This document shows positions 27,241 through 36,415 of a DNA stretch of 64,000 bases, one piece after another. This DNA comes from Arcticibacter eurypsychrophilus. GTDB lineage: Bacteria; Bacteroidota; Bacteroidia; Sphingobacteriales; Sphingobacteriaceae. A program made the translations under genes and the position numbers. Each line of letters starts with the position of its first letter. Within the stretch, counting starts at the first letter, position 1. The stretch covers positions 1 through 64,000 of the forward strand of contig NZ_MDFN01000020.1 of NCBI RefSeq assembly GCF_001730525.1, given 5' to 3'. The notes below the pieces were generated by a model. The model was not told the DNA's origin. It ran no database searches and saw only the letters and a program-made list of their open reading frames with translations.

Positions 27241-28040
27241 AAACCAGAGCAATAACAGGCTTTTTCTTTGTGTTAGTCATGCTTGCAGCTGTACTATTAG
27301 GGGAAAAAATATTTGCTGTTTTCTTTATTCTGCTCAGTCTCTTATGTCTGGATGAATTTTACAAACTGGTAAAAACGGATACCTTGAAACCCCAACGCAT
27401 TACTGGTGCCCTTCTTGCCCTGAGTATTTTCATTCCGGTTTTACTTCATCTCAATCATTACGACGAGAAAAACAGGCTCATCATAGCCATTCCAATAGCA
27501 GTGCTCATCTTTATTTCAGAGCTTTATAGTAAAAGCAAGGTGCCCTATCAAAATATAGGTTTAACCTTTCTTGGTGTAATCCTCACGATCCTTCCTTTTT
27601 GCTTTTACGCAGGTATTGGATTTGCCGACGGATCTTATAATTTTCACTATTCTTTAGGATTTTTGATACTTTTATGGTCGAGCGATACCGGTGCCTATCT
27701 ATTCGGAAGAAGTTTAGGCAAAAACAAATTATTTGAAAAACACTCTCCCAAAAAGACTTGGGAAGGGTTCTTCGGAGGGATGTTGGTAAGCTTACTGGCC
27801 GCATTTATATTGAGTACACAATTTAAAGAGATCTCTTATATACATTGGGCCATGATATCTTTAATCATTGTCATAGGAGGAACATACGGTGATTTATGCG
27901 AATCCATGCTGAAGCGCAGTTTCGATGTAAAAGATTCAGGAACGTTACTTCCCGGACATGGAGGGGTCTTAGACCGCTTTGATGGCCTGTTTATAGCAGC
28001 CCCACTTGTATATGTTTATTTAACAGTTTTTACATTTTAA
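27237..28040 (+). CDS. cdsA: Phosphatidate cytidylyltransferase
   Basis: Makes CDP-diacylglycerol from phosphatidate and CTP, the entry to phospholipid synthesis. 267 residues with about seven transmembrane helices. The C-terminal CDP-diglyceride synthetase signature is intact: SMLKRSFDVKDSGTLLPGHG followed by GVLDRFDG. SSDTGAYLFGRSLGKNKL near residue 148 is also conserved. Translationally coupled to DUF2007, 7 bases before the TonB-like gene. Confidence 0.95.
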   Translation: MKTRAITGFFFVLVMLAAVLLGEKIFAVFFILLSLLCLDEFYKLVKTDTLKPQRITGALLALSIFIPVLLHLNHYDEKNRLIIAIPIAVLIFISELYSKSKVPYQNIGLTFLGVILTILPFCFYAGIGFADGSYNFHYSLGFLILLWSSDTGAYLFGRSLGKNKLFEKHSPKKTWEGFFGGMLVSLLAAFILSTQFKEISYIHWAMISLIIVIGGTYGDLCESMLKRSFDVKDSGTLLPGHGGVLDRFDGLFIAAPLVYVYLTVFTF

Positions 28041-28047
28041 GTTTCAG

Positions 28048-29061
28048 ATGGATAACACACCTTTAGACAACGAAGAAGATTCCGAAATACAACCAGTAAG
28101 GAAAGACAAGTCTTTATGGATTATGGGGTCTATACTTGCCGTTATCATCTTGATAATGGGATACCTGACTCTTTTTTCTGAAGATCCATGGAGCTTTTTT
28201 ACAAAGGAAAAAACTCCCATAGCGGTAGTGGATAACAGTTCATTACTCGATAAGAACTCCAATATGAGCGATGACGAAGTAAGGAGCTCTTTAGTCAAAT
28301 TTATAGAAGCATTTTATAATGATCAGCGCAGAGGCTATTTCGATCCTCCCAGCTACTTTGCCGATATCACAGAGACTTTTTATAACTATCATAACCTGAA
28401 TCAGGAACGGTTAAAAGAGATTTATTGGAAGCGCTTGTCTGATATGCATAATTTTAGCCGCACCTGGGTTGTTTCTTCATTAGATTTTATCCGTGCGGAT
28501 GATAAAATTACAGCAACTTACTGGACCAGAGAAAAGTATTATCGCTCCTCAAACAGGCAGCAATACTCCGGAGATCTTAAATATGAAATCCGAATAGACG
28601 AAGAAGGTAAAATAGAATCCCTGAATGTAATTGAAACTAAAAATGAGTCTGTCTTACAATTAACTCCCGACACAATCTCTACTCCCCCAGGAGAAGACTT
28701 TAATTTAGATATCAATGTCGAAGGAACTGCGGATACAAAGGTGTATGATATGGGACAAGTCGATGTGGCTCCTGAATTCAATGGCGGACAAAAAGAGTTT
28801 ACCAAATACGTCAGTTCAAATATAAAATACCCGGCCCAAGCCCGACAAAACGAAATACAAGGTAAGGTTTACCTGAGTTTCATCGTAGAAAAAGACGGCT
28901 CTCTAAACGATATCAGAGTAAAGCAAGGTATTGGTGGCGGTTGCGATGAAGAAGCCTTACGAATTCTCCAAAGTTCAGCAAACTGGAAACCTGGAATGCT
29001 GAATAACAACCCTGTACGTACGTTTTGTGTGTTTCCGCTTACCTTTCAATTAACCAATTAA
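28048..29061 (+). CDS. Energy transducer TonB-family protein
   Basis: A 337-residue inner-membrane protein with one N-terminal transmembrane helix (about residues 25-46, SLWIMGSILAVIILIMGYLTLF). A periplasmic region (about 75-200) holds a DUF4440/NTF2-like stretch (FYNDQRRGYFDPPSYF, TRTWVVS-like). The TonB C-terminal domain is at about 238-337 (FTKYVSSNIKYPAQARQNEI, GKVYLSFIVEKDG, WKPGMLNNNPVR). There is no ExbB/ExbD nearby. It could be a transducer for a TonB receptor or a TonB-like envelope sensor. Last gene of the CPBP operon, converging on mfd. Confidence 0.85.
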   Translation: MDNTPLDNEEDSEIQPVRKDKSLWIMGSILAVIILIMGYLTLFSEDPWSFFTKEKTPIAVVDNSSLLDKNSNMSDDEVRSSLVKFIEAFYNDQRRGYFDPPSYFADITETFYNYHNLNQERLKEIYWKRLSDMHNFSRTWVVSSLDFIRADDKITATYWTREKYYRSSNRQQYSGDLKYEIRIDEEGKIESLNVIETKNESVLQLTPDTISTPPGEDFNLDINVEGTADTKVYDMGQVDVAPEFNGGQKEFTKYVSSNIKYPAQARQNEIQGKVYLSFIVEKDGSLNDIRVKQGIGGGCDEEALRILQSSANWKPGMLNNNPVRTFCVFPLTFQLTN

Positions 29062-29076
29062 CGCTTAACTGAACCC

Positions 29077-32000
29077 TTAACCAAAGTACATCTGTTCTAA
29101 TATTTCTATTGCATCATCCAGGTTATTTACGTCCTCTACAGCGATCCGCAGGGTCTTTTTAACCTCTTTCAGGTTACATTTCCTTGAATTAACCTTTACA
29201 AACTGCAGTACATTATTAAACGGTGCACTTTCAAAATAAGGAGATTGCTGATTGGGAATAAAATACCCTTTAAGCAAATTTTTCTTTAAAGAAACTTTCT
29301 CAAACCCTATTTCTTTACCAAGCCATTGCAGCTTTAAAGTCTTTAACAGTTCTTTAACCTGACGGGGAACAGGACCAAACCGATCCGTCAGTTTCTGTTC
29401 AAACTCTTGCAGCTGCTCATCCGTTTCCAGTTTAGAAATATCCGTATATAAATTATACCGTTCCGTAATATTGGTCACATAGCTATCTGGAATCAGCACT
29501 TCCAGATCCGTATCAATATGCGTAAAGGATATCGTAGGCCTGGGCTTTTCATCCTTAAACAACTCCTTAAACTCATCATCCTTCAGCTCTGCTATGGCTT
29601 CATCCAGGATCTTATGGTACATTTCAAAGCCTATTTCAGCAATAAAACCACTCTGTTCCGCTCCCAGCAAGTTTCCACTTCCCCTGATGTCCAGATCCCG
29701 CATCGCTACATTGAATCCACTGCCCAGGTCAGAGAACTCTTCAATCGCACTAAGCCGCTTCCTGGCTTCCGAAGTAAGTGTAGATAGAGGAGGACTCAGC
29801 AGATAACAGAACGCCTTTTTATTCGAACGCCCTACCCTGCCACGCATCTGGTGTAAATCACTTAACCCAAACATGTGCGCATGGTTAATTAAGATCGTAT
29901 TCGCATTCGGTATATCCAGTCCGGCTTCAATAATGGTGGTAGCTACCAAAACATCAAATTCACCATTAATAAATTTCAGCATCACATCCTCCAGCGCATC
30001 CCCCAGAAGCTGTCCATGCGCAATCCCTATCCGTGCCGTCGGTACCAGTCGTTTGATTAAACCGCCCAGTTGAGGAAGGTCATTCACCCGGTTATGAATA
30101 AAAAATACCTGTCCGTGTCGTTCCAGCTCAAATTCTACCGACTCTTTTATTAAAGGCTCGTTAAAGATATGCAGCTCTGTCACTACCGGCTGCCTGTTAG
30201 GCGGCGGAGTTGCAATAATCGAAAGATCACGAGCTCCCATAAGAGAAAAATGCAAGGTTCGTGGAATAGGTGTAGCCGTAAGCGTAAGCGTATCTACATT
30301 GGCCCTGAGTTGCTTCAGCTTCTCTTTTACCCCTACGCCAAACTTCTGCTCTTCGTCAATCACCAATAATCCCAGATCCTTAAACTGAACATCCTTACTC
30401 ACTAGTCTGTGCGTACCAATCAGGATATCAATCTTTCCTTCCGTAAGCCGCACTAACGATTCCTTAATCTGTTTCGAAGATTTAAACCGGTTGATATAAT
30501 CTATATTACAGGGGAAATCAGCCAAACGAGCTGTAAAAGTCTTGAAATGCTGATGGGCAAGAATAGTAGTCGGCACCAAAATCGCAACCTGTTTACTATC
30601 TGAAACTGCTTTAAAAGCTGCACGAATTGCTATTTCCGTCTTTCCAAACCCAACATCCCCACAAATCAACCGATCCATCGGATGCGGCGATTCCATATCA
30701 CGCTTCACATCTGCTGTTGCTTTCTCCTGATCCGGTGTATCTTCATATATAAAGGAAGCTTCCAGTTCCGTTTGCAAATAGGTGTCAGGTGGAAAAGCGG
30801 TACCATTTTGTGCCTTTCTCCTTGCATATAACTGGATCAGGTCACGGGCAATGTCCTTAACTTTTTTTTTAGTGGTCTTCTTTAACTTATCCCAGGTATC
30901 CGTACCCAGTTTATGCATGCGAGGCTGTGTTCCCTCTTTGCCTGAATACTTCGAAATGCGGTTTAACGAGTTGATGTTGACGTATAAGAGGTCATTGTCG
31001 GCATAAACCAGGCGAATCATCTCTTGCGTTTTTCCATTAACCTCTACCTTCTCCAGACCGGCATATTTTCCTATTCCATGATCAATATGGGTGATAAAAT
31101 CGCCTGATTTTAAGTCCTTCAGGTCTTTCAGCGTAATAGCTTGCGACTTGGTATATCCCTTTTTAAGTTTGTATTTATAATACCGGTCGAAGATTTGATG
31201 ATCAGTATAACAGGCTATCTTTTGCTCGTAATCAATGAATCCTTCCCTCAGCGACACATTAATGGGCGTAAAAGTTACTGTTTTATCAATGTCGTTGAAG
31301 ATGGTATACAACCGTTCTACCTGTTTGGCTGAGTCTGTAAAGATACAGTTGGTCAATTTCACAGACTCATTCTGTTTGAAATTATGAATCAGCAGATTGA
31401 AATCTTTATTAAAAGAAGGCTGAGGTTTGGTATCAAATTCAATCACCTTATTGGCATGATAAAAGAACTGTTTACCAAATTCGATGACCGAAAAATCCTT
31501 CAGCTGATCGGCTAATAACTTCTCCTCTGTAAAATTAAACTTAGGATCAATCCATTCCTGATTAGCCTGTTTATCAGCGGCTGTAAGCCCTTTCCAAAGA
31601 TCCCCCGCCTTTTTATAGCCTGATTTTAATATGTCAAGCGTAAACTGGACGTCCTTAAACCAGATGGACGTGTTCGGATCAATATATTCCAGCAGCGAAA
31701 TATTATGATCCGTTAAAAACTTAGACTGTACATTCGGAACGATCGTAATGCTCTTAATACGCTCTTCCGAAAGCTGACTTTCTATCTGGAAGGTGCGGAT
31801 ACTTTCAATAAAATCGCCAAAGAACTCCAGTCGGTAAGGCAGATCATGCGAAAAGGAAAAAATGTCTACAATGCCCCCACGGATAGAAAACTGTCCCGGT
31901 TCATACACAAAATCAACCCGGTTAAAGTCGTATTCAATCAGAAATTCATTAATAAAATCAATGCTTAACTTATGTGATACTGCAATTTCCAGCGTATTCT

Positions 32001-32421
32001 TCTCCAGCGACTCACGGTTAATTACCCGTTCAGCTAAAGCCTCCGGATACGTCACAATCAATTTTCCGTATTCAGTTGCGTGGATCAGCTCGTTTAAAAC
32101 CTCTGCACGTTGCAAAACATTGCCACTATCAGGTTGCGTAAATTCAAAAGGCTTGCGGTAGGAAGAAGGAAAAACAAGAATTTCCTTTTCCAATAAACTT
32201 TCCAGATCACTCTGAAAATAAGCCGCTTCATCCCGGTCTGGAAGGATAAACAGCATGTTGGTATGCTGAATAAAATAGCAGGCAGTAGCAACCATGGCAT
32301 CGCTTGAACCGATGAGCCCTTTTAAATGGACTCTCTGGTTTTTAGCTGAGTTTAAGGTCAAAGCTAGACTTTCAACTCTTGAATCTTTTTTATATTGATC
32401 TAAAATATTCCTTACGTTCAC
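29077..32421 (-). CDS. mfd: Transcription-repair coupling factor
   Basis: A 1114-residue DNA translocase that removes stalled RNA polymerase and recruits UvrA. It has the UvrB-like N-terminal homology region, the RNA-polymerase-interacting CarD-like domain (DFITHIDHGIGKYAGLEKV near residue 450), and a RecG-like helicase with Walker A GDVGFGKTEIA near residue 590 and box DEEQ. A TRCF C-terminal domain ends it. The UvrB-module ATPase motifs are degenerate, as usual in Mfd. The start at 32421 lies 16 bases downstream of a TATATTTG element on the minus strand. Confidence 0.97.
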   Translation of the reverse strand: MNVRNILDQYKKDSRVESLALTLNSAKNQRVHLKGLIGSSDAMVATACYFIQHTNMLFILPDRDEAAYFQSDLESLLEKEILVFPSSYRKPFEFTQPDSGNVLQRAEVLNELIHATEYGKLIVTYPEALAERVINRESLEKNTLEIAVSHKLSIDFINEFLIEYDFNRVDFVYEPGQFSIRGGIVDIFSFSHDLPYRLEFFGDFIESIRTFQIESQLSEERIKSITIVPNVQSKFLTDHNISLLEYIDPNTSIWFKDVQFTLDILKSGYKKAGDLWKGLTAADKQANQEWIDPKFNFTEEKLLADQLKDFSVIEFGKQFFYHANKVIEFDTKPQPSFNKDFNLLIHNFKQNESVKLTNCIFTDSAKQVERLYTIFNDIDKTVTFTPINVSLREGFIDYEQKIACYTDHQIFDRYYKYKLKKGYTKSQAITLKDLKDLKSGDFITHIDHGIGKYAGLEKVEVNGKTQEMIRLVYADNDLLYVNINSLNRISKYSGKEGTQPRMHKLGTDTWDKLKKTTKKKVKDIARDLIQLYARRKAQNGTAFPPDTYLQTELEASFIYEDTPDQEKATADVKRDMESPHPMDRLICGDVGFGKTEIAIRAAFKAVSDSKQVAILVPTTILAHQHFKTFTARLADFPCNIDYINRFKSSKQIKESLVRLTEGKIDILIGTHRLVSKDVQFKDLGLLVIDEEQKFGVGVKEKLKQLRANVDTLTLTATPIPRTLHFSLMGARDLSIIATPPPNRQPVVTELHIFNEPLIKESVEFELERHGQVFFIHNRVNDLPQLGGLIKRLVPTARIGIAHGQLLGDALEDVMLKFINGEFDVLVATTIIEAGLDIPNANTILINHAHMFGLSDLHQMRGRVGRSNKKAFCYLLSPPLSTLTSEARKRLSAIEEFSDLGSGFNVAMRDLDIRGSGNLLGAEQSGFIAEIGFEMYHKILDEAIAELKDDEFKELFKDEKPRPTISFTHIDTDLEVLIPDSYVTNITERYNLYTDISKLETDEQLQEFEQKLTDRFGPVPRQVKELLKTLKLQWLGKEIGFEKVSLKKNLLKGYFIPNQQSPYFESAPFNNVLQFVKVNSRKCNLKEVKKTLRIAVEDVNNLDDAIEILEQMYFG

Positions 32422-32437
32422 TTTGTCGAATCAGTTA

Positions 32438-32445
32438 CAAATATA
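32438..32445 (-). promoter_or_regulatory. Putative mfd -7 promoter element TATATTTG
   Basis: TAnnTTTG on the minus strand, 16 bases from the mfd ATG, giving a leader of about 10 bases. No matching -33 TTG. Confidence 0.4.
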
Positions 32446-32467
32446 CATTATCAAGTTTTTATACGAT

Positions 32468-32502
32468 AAAACGATGGTTGAATACCTCAAACCCATCGTT
32501 TT
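32468..32502. repeat. 10-bp hairpin AAAACGATGG/CCATCGTTTT
   Basis: Perfect arms at 32468-32477 and 32493-32502 with a 15-base loop, and a T run on the plus strand. It sits upstream of mfd with no gene ending here, so it may terminate a small unannotated transcript or be an operator. Confidence 0.35.
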
Positions 32503-32848
32503 TATAACAAAGAGAAGACAATACACCTATTATTTCAGTAAAGCGAAAAGCGTAAATCCTTGGATGAACAAATATAGAAAGGACCTATAGGAAGTACGAT
32601 TCACAACCCAAATCTTCCTGAATCTTCTTTATAAACAGTCTATTTTACTTAAATCTGCTATTAATCGTCATTATTGTTCTTCCACAAATCGATTGAACTA
32701 CCCCTTGTTTCTTCCCAAAACCAATCAGTCTCTAAAATATTTTAAATTTTAAAAGTGCAATTAAAAGAAAATCTGTTAAGCATAAGGAACAATTATTGAC
32801 ACACAACTGTTAAACCCAACAATATATCTATTAAACAATTTATTTTTT

Positions 32849-33262
32849 ATGAAAAATGCAATCAAATACGGCATCATTATAGGTCTCCTCAGTGGATCAT
32901 GGATCTTTTTGCTGCATGTCATAGGAGTTTATGGGCAGCAAACGGAAATATCCGATAAGATCTCCTGGCTCGAATACGTATCGGTTATCATTCCATTTTT
33001 AGGGCTGTATTTAGGTATTAAAAATTTCCGCGACAACTACAATGGGGGAAGACTGGAATTTTTTGAAGGCATTTTTGAAGGATTCAAAATCATGCTTGTT
33101 GGCGGTATTATTGCTTCATTTTGCATGACCGTTTACGTACAGTTTGTCGCGCCGCAACTCGGAACCGATATCATGGGAAGAATTGGAGGAGCAGGAGTTG
33201 TTGGTGTTTTGTTTACCTTAGCTGTGTCGTTGATGCTCATGAATAAACAACAAACATTATAA
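32849..33262 (+). CDS. DUF4199 domain membrane protein
   Basis: A 137-residue protein with about four transmembrane helices. The pattern GIIIGLLSGSWIFLLHVIG, IPFLGLYLGIKNFRDNYNGG and EGFKIMLVGGIIASF is that of DUF4199, a small family of unknown function common in Bacteroidota. The central segment IKNFRDNYNGGRLEF between helices is typical. The downstream gene starts 2 bases after its stop codon, so the three small membrane genes 32849-33925 form one unit. Confidence 0.85.
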   Translation: MKNAIKYGIIIGLLSGSWIFLLHVIGVYGQQTEISDKISWLEYVSVIIPFLGLYLGIKNFRDNYNGGRLEFFEGIFEGFKIMLVGGIIASFCMTVYVQFVAPQLGTDIMGRIGGAGVVGVLFTLAVSLMLMNKQQTL

Positions 33263-33263
33263 A

Positions 33264-33563
33264 TTGAAACCTTACGGTCATCTTTTTGAAATAACAGCTT
33301 GGGTTACTGCTCTTGGCTTGCTTGCGGTACTTAATCTCGTAGAGCATCCTCACTTTTCATTGTGCCCTTTAGCGAATCTGGGACTAACATGGTGTCCCGG
33401 TTGCGGTTTAGGTCGATCCATAGCTTCCATTCTACATGGAAATCTTTCACAATCATTTCATTACCATTGGTTTGGGATACCGGGTCTTCTTATTTTAATC
33501 TCACGTATTTCTTCGTTGGGAACGAAAATAAAAGTATATTACCACCCTAAATCAAGATTATGA
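33264..33563 (+). CDS. DUF2752 domain protein
   Basis: A 99-residue membrane protein with the DUF2752 hallmark CPLANLGLTWCPGCGLGRS (near residue 32) and hydrophobic segments at about 8-24 and 70-86. It starts at TTG one base after the preceding stop codon and lacks an internal Met, so translation is probably coupled. Function unknown. The Cys pattern could bind metal. It overlaps the TM2 gene by 4 bases (ATGA at 33560). Confidence 0.82.
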   Translation: MKPYGHLFEITAWVTALGLLAVLNLVEHPHFSLCPLANLGLTWCPGCGLGRSIASILHGNLSQSFHYHWFGIPGLLILISRISSLGTKIKVYYHPKSRL

Positions 33564-33925
33564 ACATTCAAAACATGCTTTACGGAATAAATGGTATAAC
33601 TCCCGAAGAATACCAGTTTTTACTAGAAATTATTAAAGATATGGATGAAGAAAAGGCGCAGCGATTTGTCATGTTTTACTCTGGAAAACGTCAGAGCGCC
33701 GACAATCTCCTCATCTTTACCCTCCTTGGGTTTATTGGATTGGCAGGTGTTCAGCGATTTATAACCCGGCAAATTGGAATGGGAATCTTATATTTCTTTA
33801 CCGCAGGATTGTGTTTCATAGGAACCATTGTCGATTTGATCAATTATAAAAGTATGGCTAATGATTTTAACCGGACAGTAGCTTTCGAATGTGCTCAAAT
33901 GGTGAACATGACGTATAAAGGTTAA
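33560..33925 (+). CDS. TM2 domain protein
   Basis: A 121-residue protein with a soluble N-terminal part (about 1-48) and two transmembrane helices forming a TM2 domain (about 50-108; LLGFIGLAGVQRFITRQIGMGILYF and LCFIGTIVDLINY). DUF2752-TM2 neighbours are common in Bacteroidota, but the function is unknown. Last of the three small membrane-protein genes. Confidence 0.85.
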   Translation: MNIQNMLYGINGITPEEYQFLLEIIKDMDEEKAQRFVMFYSGKRQSADNLLIFTLLGFIGLAGVQRFITRQIGMGILYFFTAGLCFIGTIVDLINYKSMANDFNRTVAFECAQMVNMTYKG

Positions 33926-33963
33926 TAGGCAAACCGTTAGCAATCCAATCTGTTTAATTTGTG

Positions 33964-33971
33964 TACTTTTG
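33964..33971 (+). promoter_or_regulatory. Putative -7 promoter element TACTTTTG
   Basis: Exact TAnnTTTG, 28 bases upstream of the ATG at 34000. No exact TTG at -33, though gttag is near the expected site. Confidence 0.45.
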
Positions 33972-33999
33972 CCCCCTTATATATCGATAAATCAAAAAC

Positions 34000-34491
34000 A
34001 TGGCTCCAATAATCATAGCCGCTTTAGTCAGCCTGCTCATCACAGGTTTTTTTTGTTACTCCATTACAAAAGTTCTTGATCATATTGCGGAGGAAAACAG
34101 ATCCATTCAACCCAAAATGATTTGGCTCTTACTTATTCCTGGTTTCAATTGGATCTGGAATTTTGTTGTAGCTACTAAATTAAGCCTATCTATAAAAAAG
34201 GAAATGGAAGCCAGAGACTTTGACGTATCGGGTAAACCCACGTTTATGCAGGGAATCCTATATGCCATTATATCTGTAATATCAGTCATCCCTTCCATTA
34301 TGATCAGGTTATCAGCTAAAACACCCGAAGAATTGATCAATGCGACGAAAGCAATACCAGAGAATTTATCCATCGTTATTGAGGTCATCGGCATCATACA
34401 AATCATCCTTTTTATAACCTATTGGTCCAAGATCAGCTGGTATAAAAATATTTTGGAGAATGATGAAAAAAAGCCAAATGAAAATAATTGA
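34000..34491 (+). CDS. Hypothetical integral membrane protein, DUF4328-like
   Basis: A 163-residue protein with about four hydrophobic segments (3-24, 40-62, 88-107, 125-147). PGFNWIWNFVVATKLSLSIKKE (residues 48-69) resembles DUF4328 proteins, but I am not certain of the family. It has its own promoter element and overlaps the Nif3-like gene at its 3' end (start 34478). No function can be assigned. Confidence 0.6.
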   Translation: MAPIIIAALVSLLITGFFCYSITKVLDHIAEENRSIQPKMIWLLLIPGFNWIWNFVVATKLSLSIKKEMEARDFDVSGKPTFMQGILYAIISVISVIPSIMIRLSAKTPEELINATKAIPENLSIVIEVIGIIQIILFITYWSKISWYKNILENDEKKPNENN

Positions 34492-35575
34492 GTTAACCAC
34501 TTTTCTTGAAACATTAGCCCCCCTGTCCTTGCAGGAGGATTATGATAACTCCGGATTGATCGTTGGCGAACCCGATGCAACGATTACTGCTGCGATGATT
34601 TCATTGGATTGCACCGAAGCCGTTATTGACGAAGCTATTGCAAAAGGATGCAACTTCGTTATATCCCACCACCCCATCGTGTTCAAAGGCTTAAAAAAAT
34701 TCAATAAAAAAAATTATGTAGAGCGTGCGGTGATGAAAGCGATCAAGTTTGATATTGCCCTATATGCCATTCATACCAATCTGGATCACGTATTAGAAGG
34801 TGTCAATGCTAAAATTTGTGCCAAATTAGGTATCAAACAGTACCGCATTCTATCCCCACGAAAAAATACCCTTAAAAAACTCGTCACCTTCTGCCCCATT
34901 CAACAGGCAGACCAGGTACGGGCAGCCATTCTTCAGGCAGGAGCAGGCTCAATAGGAAATTATTCCGACTGCAGCTTCAGTACACCAGGCACCGGCACAT
35001 TCAAAGCATCAGAAAATGCAAACCCTTTTGTCGGAGAAAGAGGCGAATTGCACCGGGAAGATGAACTGCGCATCGAAATCATTTACCCTGAATTCCTGGA
35101 ACGCAACATATTGATCGCTTTATTACAAGCCCATCCTTACGAAGAGGTTGCTTACGATTTGTATCCTTTAAGCAATTCCTATCAGCAAGCCGGAGCAGGA
35201 ATGATCGGAACACTCGACAAACCGATAAACGAAATGGAATTTCTTCGCTTTGTAAAAGGAACCCTGAATGCAAAAGTAATTCGTCATACTGCGCTAAGAG
35301 GTAAAAATGTGCAAAGGGTTGCTGTTTGTGGAGGTACTGGAAGCTTTCTTTTGCCGGCTGCAATTGCTGCCGGAGCGGATGTATTCGTTACTGCAGATTT
35401 TAAATATCATGAGTTTTTTGACGCCGAAGGTAAAATTGTCATTTCAGACGTGGGACATTTTGAAACAGAGCAATTTACACAGGAATTGTTATTTGAAAAT
35501 ATTCAGAAAAAATTTCCTAACTTTGCAATCCATTTAACATCAATAGACACAAACCCCATAAAATACATATTTTAA
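34478..35575 (+). CDS. Nif3-like dinuclear metal centre hexameric protein
   Basis: A 365-residue NIF3/YbgI family protein. The metal-binding residues lie in ISHHPIVFKG (H64, H65), IHTNLDHVLEGVN near residue 102 and the C-terminal SDVGHFETEQF. A middle insertion (about 130-240, HPYEEVAYDLYP) is the PII/CutA-like insert found in longer family members. The start MKIIELTTFLETLAPL is chosen because family members begin here; an upstream Met (34460) overlaps the preceding gene further. Function unclear, possibly GTP cyclohydrolase-related. It shares a base with the next gene (TAATG at 35573-35577). Confidence 0.92.
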   Translation: MKIIELTTFLETLAPLSLQEDYDNSGLIVGEPDATITAAMISLDCTEAVIDEAIAKGCNFVISHHPIVFKGLKKFNKKNYVERAVMKAIKFDIALYAIHTNLDHVLEGVNAKICAKLGIKQYRILSPRKNTLKKLVTFCPIQQADQVRAAILQAGAGSIGNYSDCSFSTPGTGTFKASENANPFVGERGELHREDELRIEIIYPEFLERNILIALLQAHPYEEVAYDLYPLSNSYQQAGAGMIGTLDKPINEMEFLRFVKGTLNAKVIRHTALRGKNVQRVAVCGGTGSFLLPAAIAAGADVFVTADFKYHEFFDAEGKIVISDVGHFETEQFTQELLFENIQKKFPNFAIHLTSIDTNPIKYIF

Positions 35576-36336
35576 TGGAACAAACCGTAGAACAGAAGCT
35601 TAAGGCTTTATACGAACTGCAAACAATTCACACAAAGATTGATAAGATCAGACAAGTAAGAGGTGAACTTCCTATGGAAGTTTCTGATCTTGAAGATGAA
35701 GTTGCCGGTCTTGAAACGCGTATACAAAAAATCAAAGCTGATCTTGATGATCTGGAAGATTCTATCATCTCCCGGAAAAACATGATTAAAGATGCTCTTG
35801 CTAATACCAAGAGATACGAAAGTCAGCTAAACGAAGTAAAAAACAATCGTGAGTATGACGCTATTTCTAAAGAAATAGAGATCCAGGGACTTGATGTACA
35901 GGTTAGTGAGAAAAAAATAAAGGAATTTACCTTTGAAATATCCAACAAGACCCAGGTGTATGATAAAGCACTTTTTGATCTTGAAGAACGTAAAAAGGAC
36001 CTTGAAGTTAAAAATTCAGAACTGGAAAACATCAAATCTGAAACGCAGAAAGAAGAGCAAGAACTTACCGTTGTTGCCGATGAAGCTGAATTAACCATTG
36101 ATGCAAGATTATTAACTGCTTACAAACGTCTGCGCGGAAACGCTAAGAATGGTTTAGCGGTAGTAACCATTCAACGTGATTCATGTTCAGGTTGTTTCAA
36201 CCAGATCCCTCCTCAACGTCAGTTGGATATCCGTCAGCATAAGAAAATTATCGTATGTGAGCATTGCGGAAGAATCCTGGTTGATGAAGCTTTAAGTGGT
36301 GAGCATCCGGTTGAAGAAGAAGAGTTGTATTCTTAA
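35575..36336 (+). CDS. Coiled-coil zinc-ribbon protein (CT398-like)
   Basis: A 253-residue protein: a long coiled coil (about 8-185), then a C4 zinc ribbon (about 200-235; CSGCFNQIPPQ and VCEHCGRIL). Related to CT398/HP0958-type proteins, which chaperone other factors, including flagellar and RpoN-linked ones, in other phyla. No such partner is here. Its ATG shares the last base of the Nif3 stop codon (TAATG), so the two are coupled; the Nif3-zinc-ribbon pair is common. Ended by a perfect 19-bp terminator. Confidence 0.93.
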   Translation: MEQTVEQKLKALYELQTIHTKIDKIRQVRGELPMEVSDLEDEVAGLETRIQKIKADLDDLEDSIISRKNMIKDALANTKRYESQLNEVKNNREYDAISKEIEIQGLDVQVSEKKIKEFTFEISNKTQVYDKALFDLEERKKDLEVKNSELENIKSETQKEEQELTVVADEAELTIDARLLTAYKRLRGNAKNGLAVVTIQRDSCSGCFNQIPPQRQLDIRQHKKIIVCEHCGRILVDEALSGEHPVEEEELYS

Positions 36337-36346
36337 AAAGCATTTT

Positions 36347-36401
36347 AATAAAAAAAAAGAGCCTGTATCATAAATTCATGATCAGGCTCTTTTTTTTTAT
36401 T
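36347..36401. terminator. Bidirectional rho-independent terminator, 19-bp stem
   Basis: Arms 36347-36365 and 36383-36401 are perfect complements, with a 17-base loop and nine-base A and T runs. It serves the Nif3/zinc-ribbon genes and the convergent AbiE-like operon. Confidence 0.9.
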
Positions 36402-36415
36402 AATCAAACATACCA

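Larger units (their letters stand above)
32422..32848. other. Divergent intergenic region mfd / DUF4199 gene
   Basis: 427 bases. It contains the mfd -7 element (32438-32445) and a 10-bp hairpin (32468-32502). I see nothing else recognisable in the remaining AT-rich sequence; no promoter for the DUF4199 gene is clear. Confidence 0.5.

Noticed and set aside
34000-34491. Firm DUF4328 call
   Set aside because: Only the PGFNWIWNF-like block fits; kept as hypothetical membrane protein.
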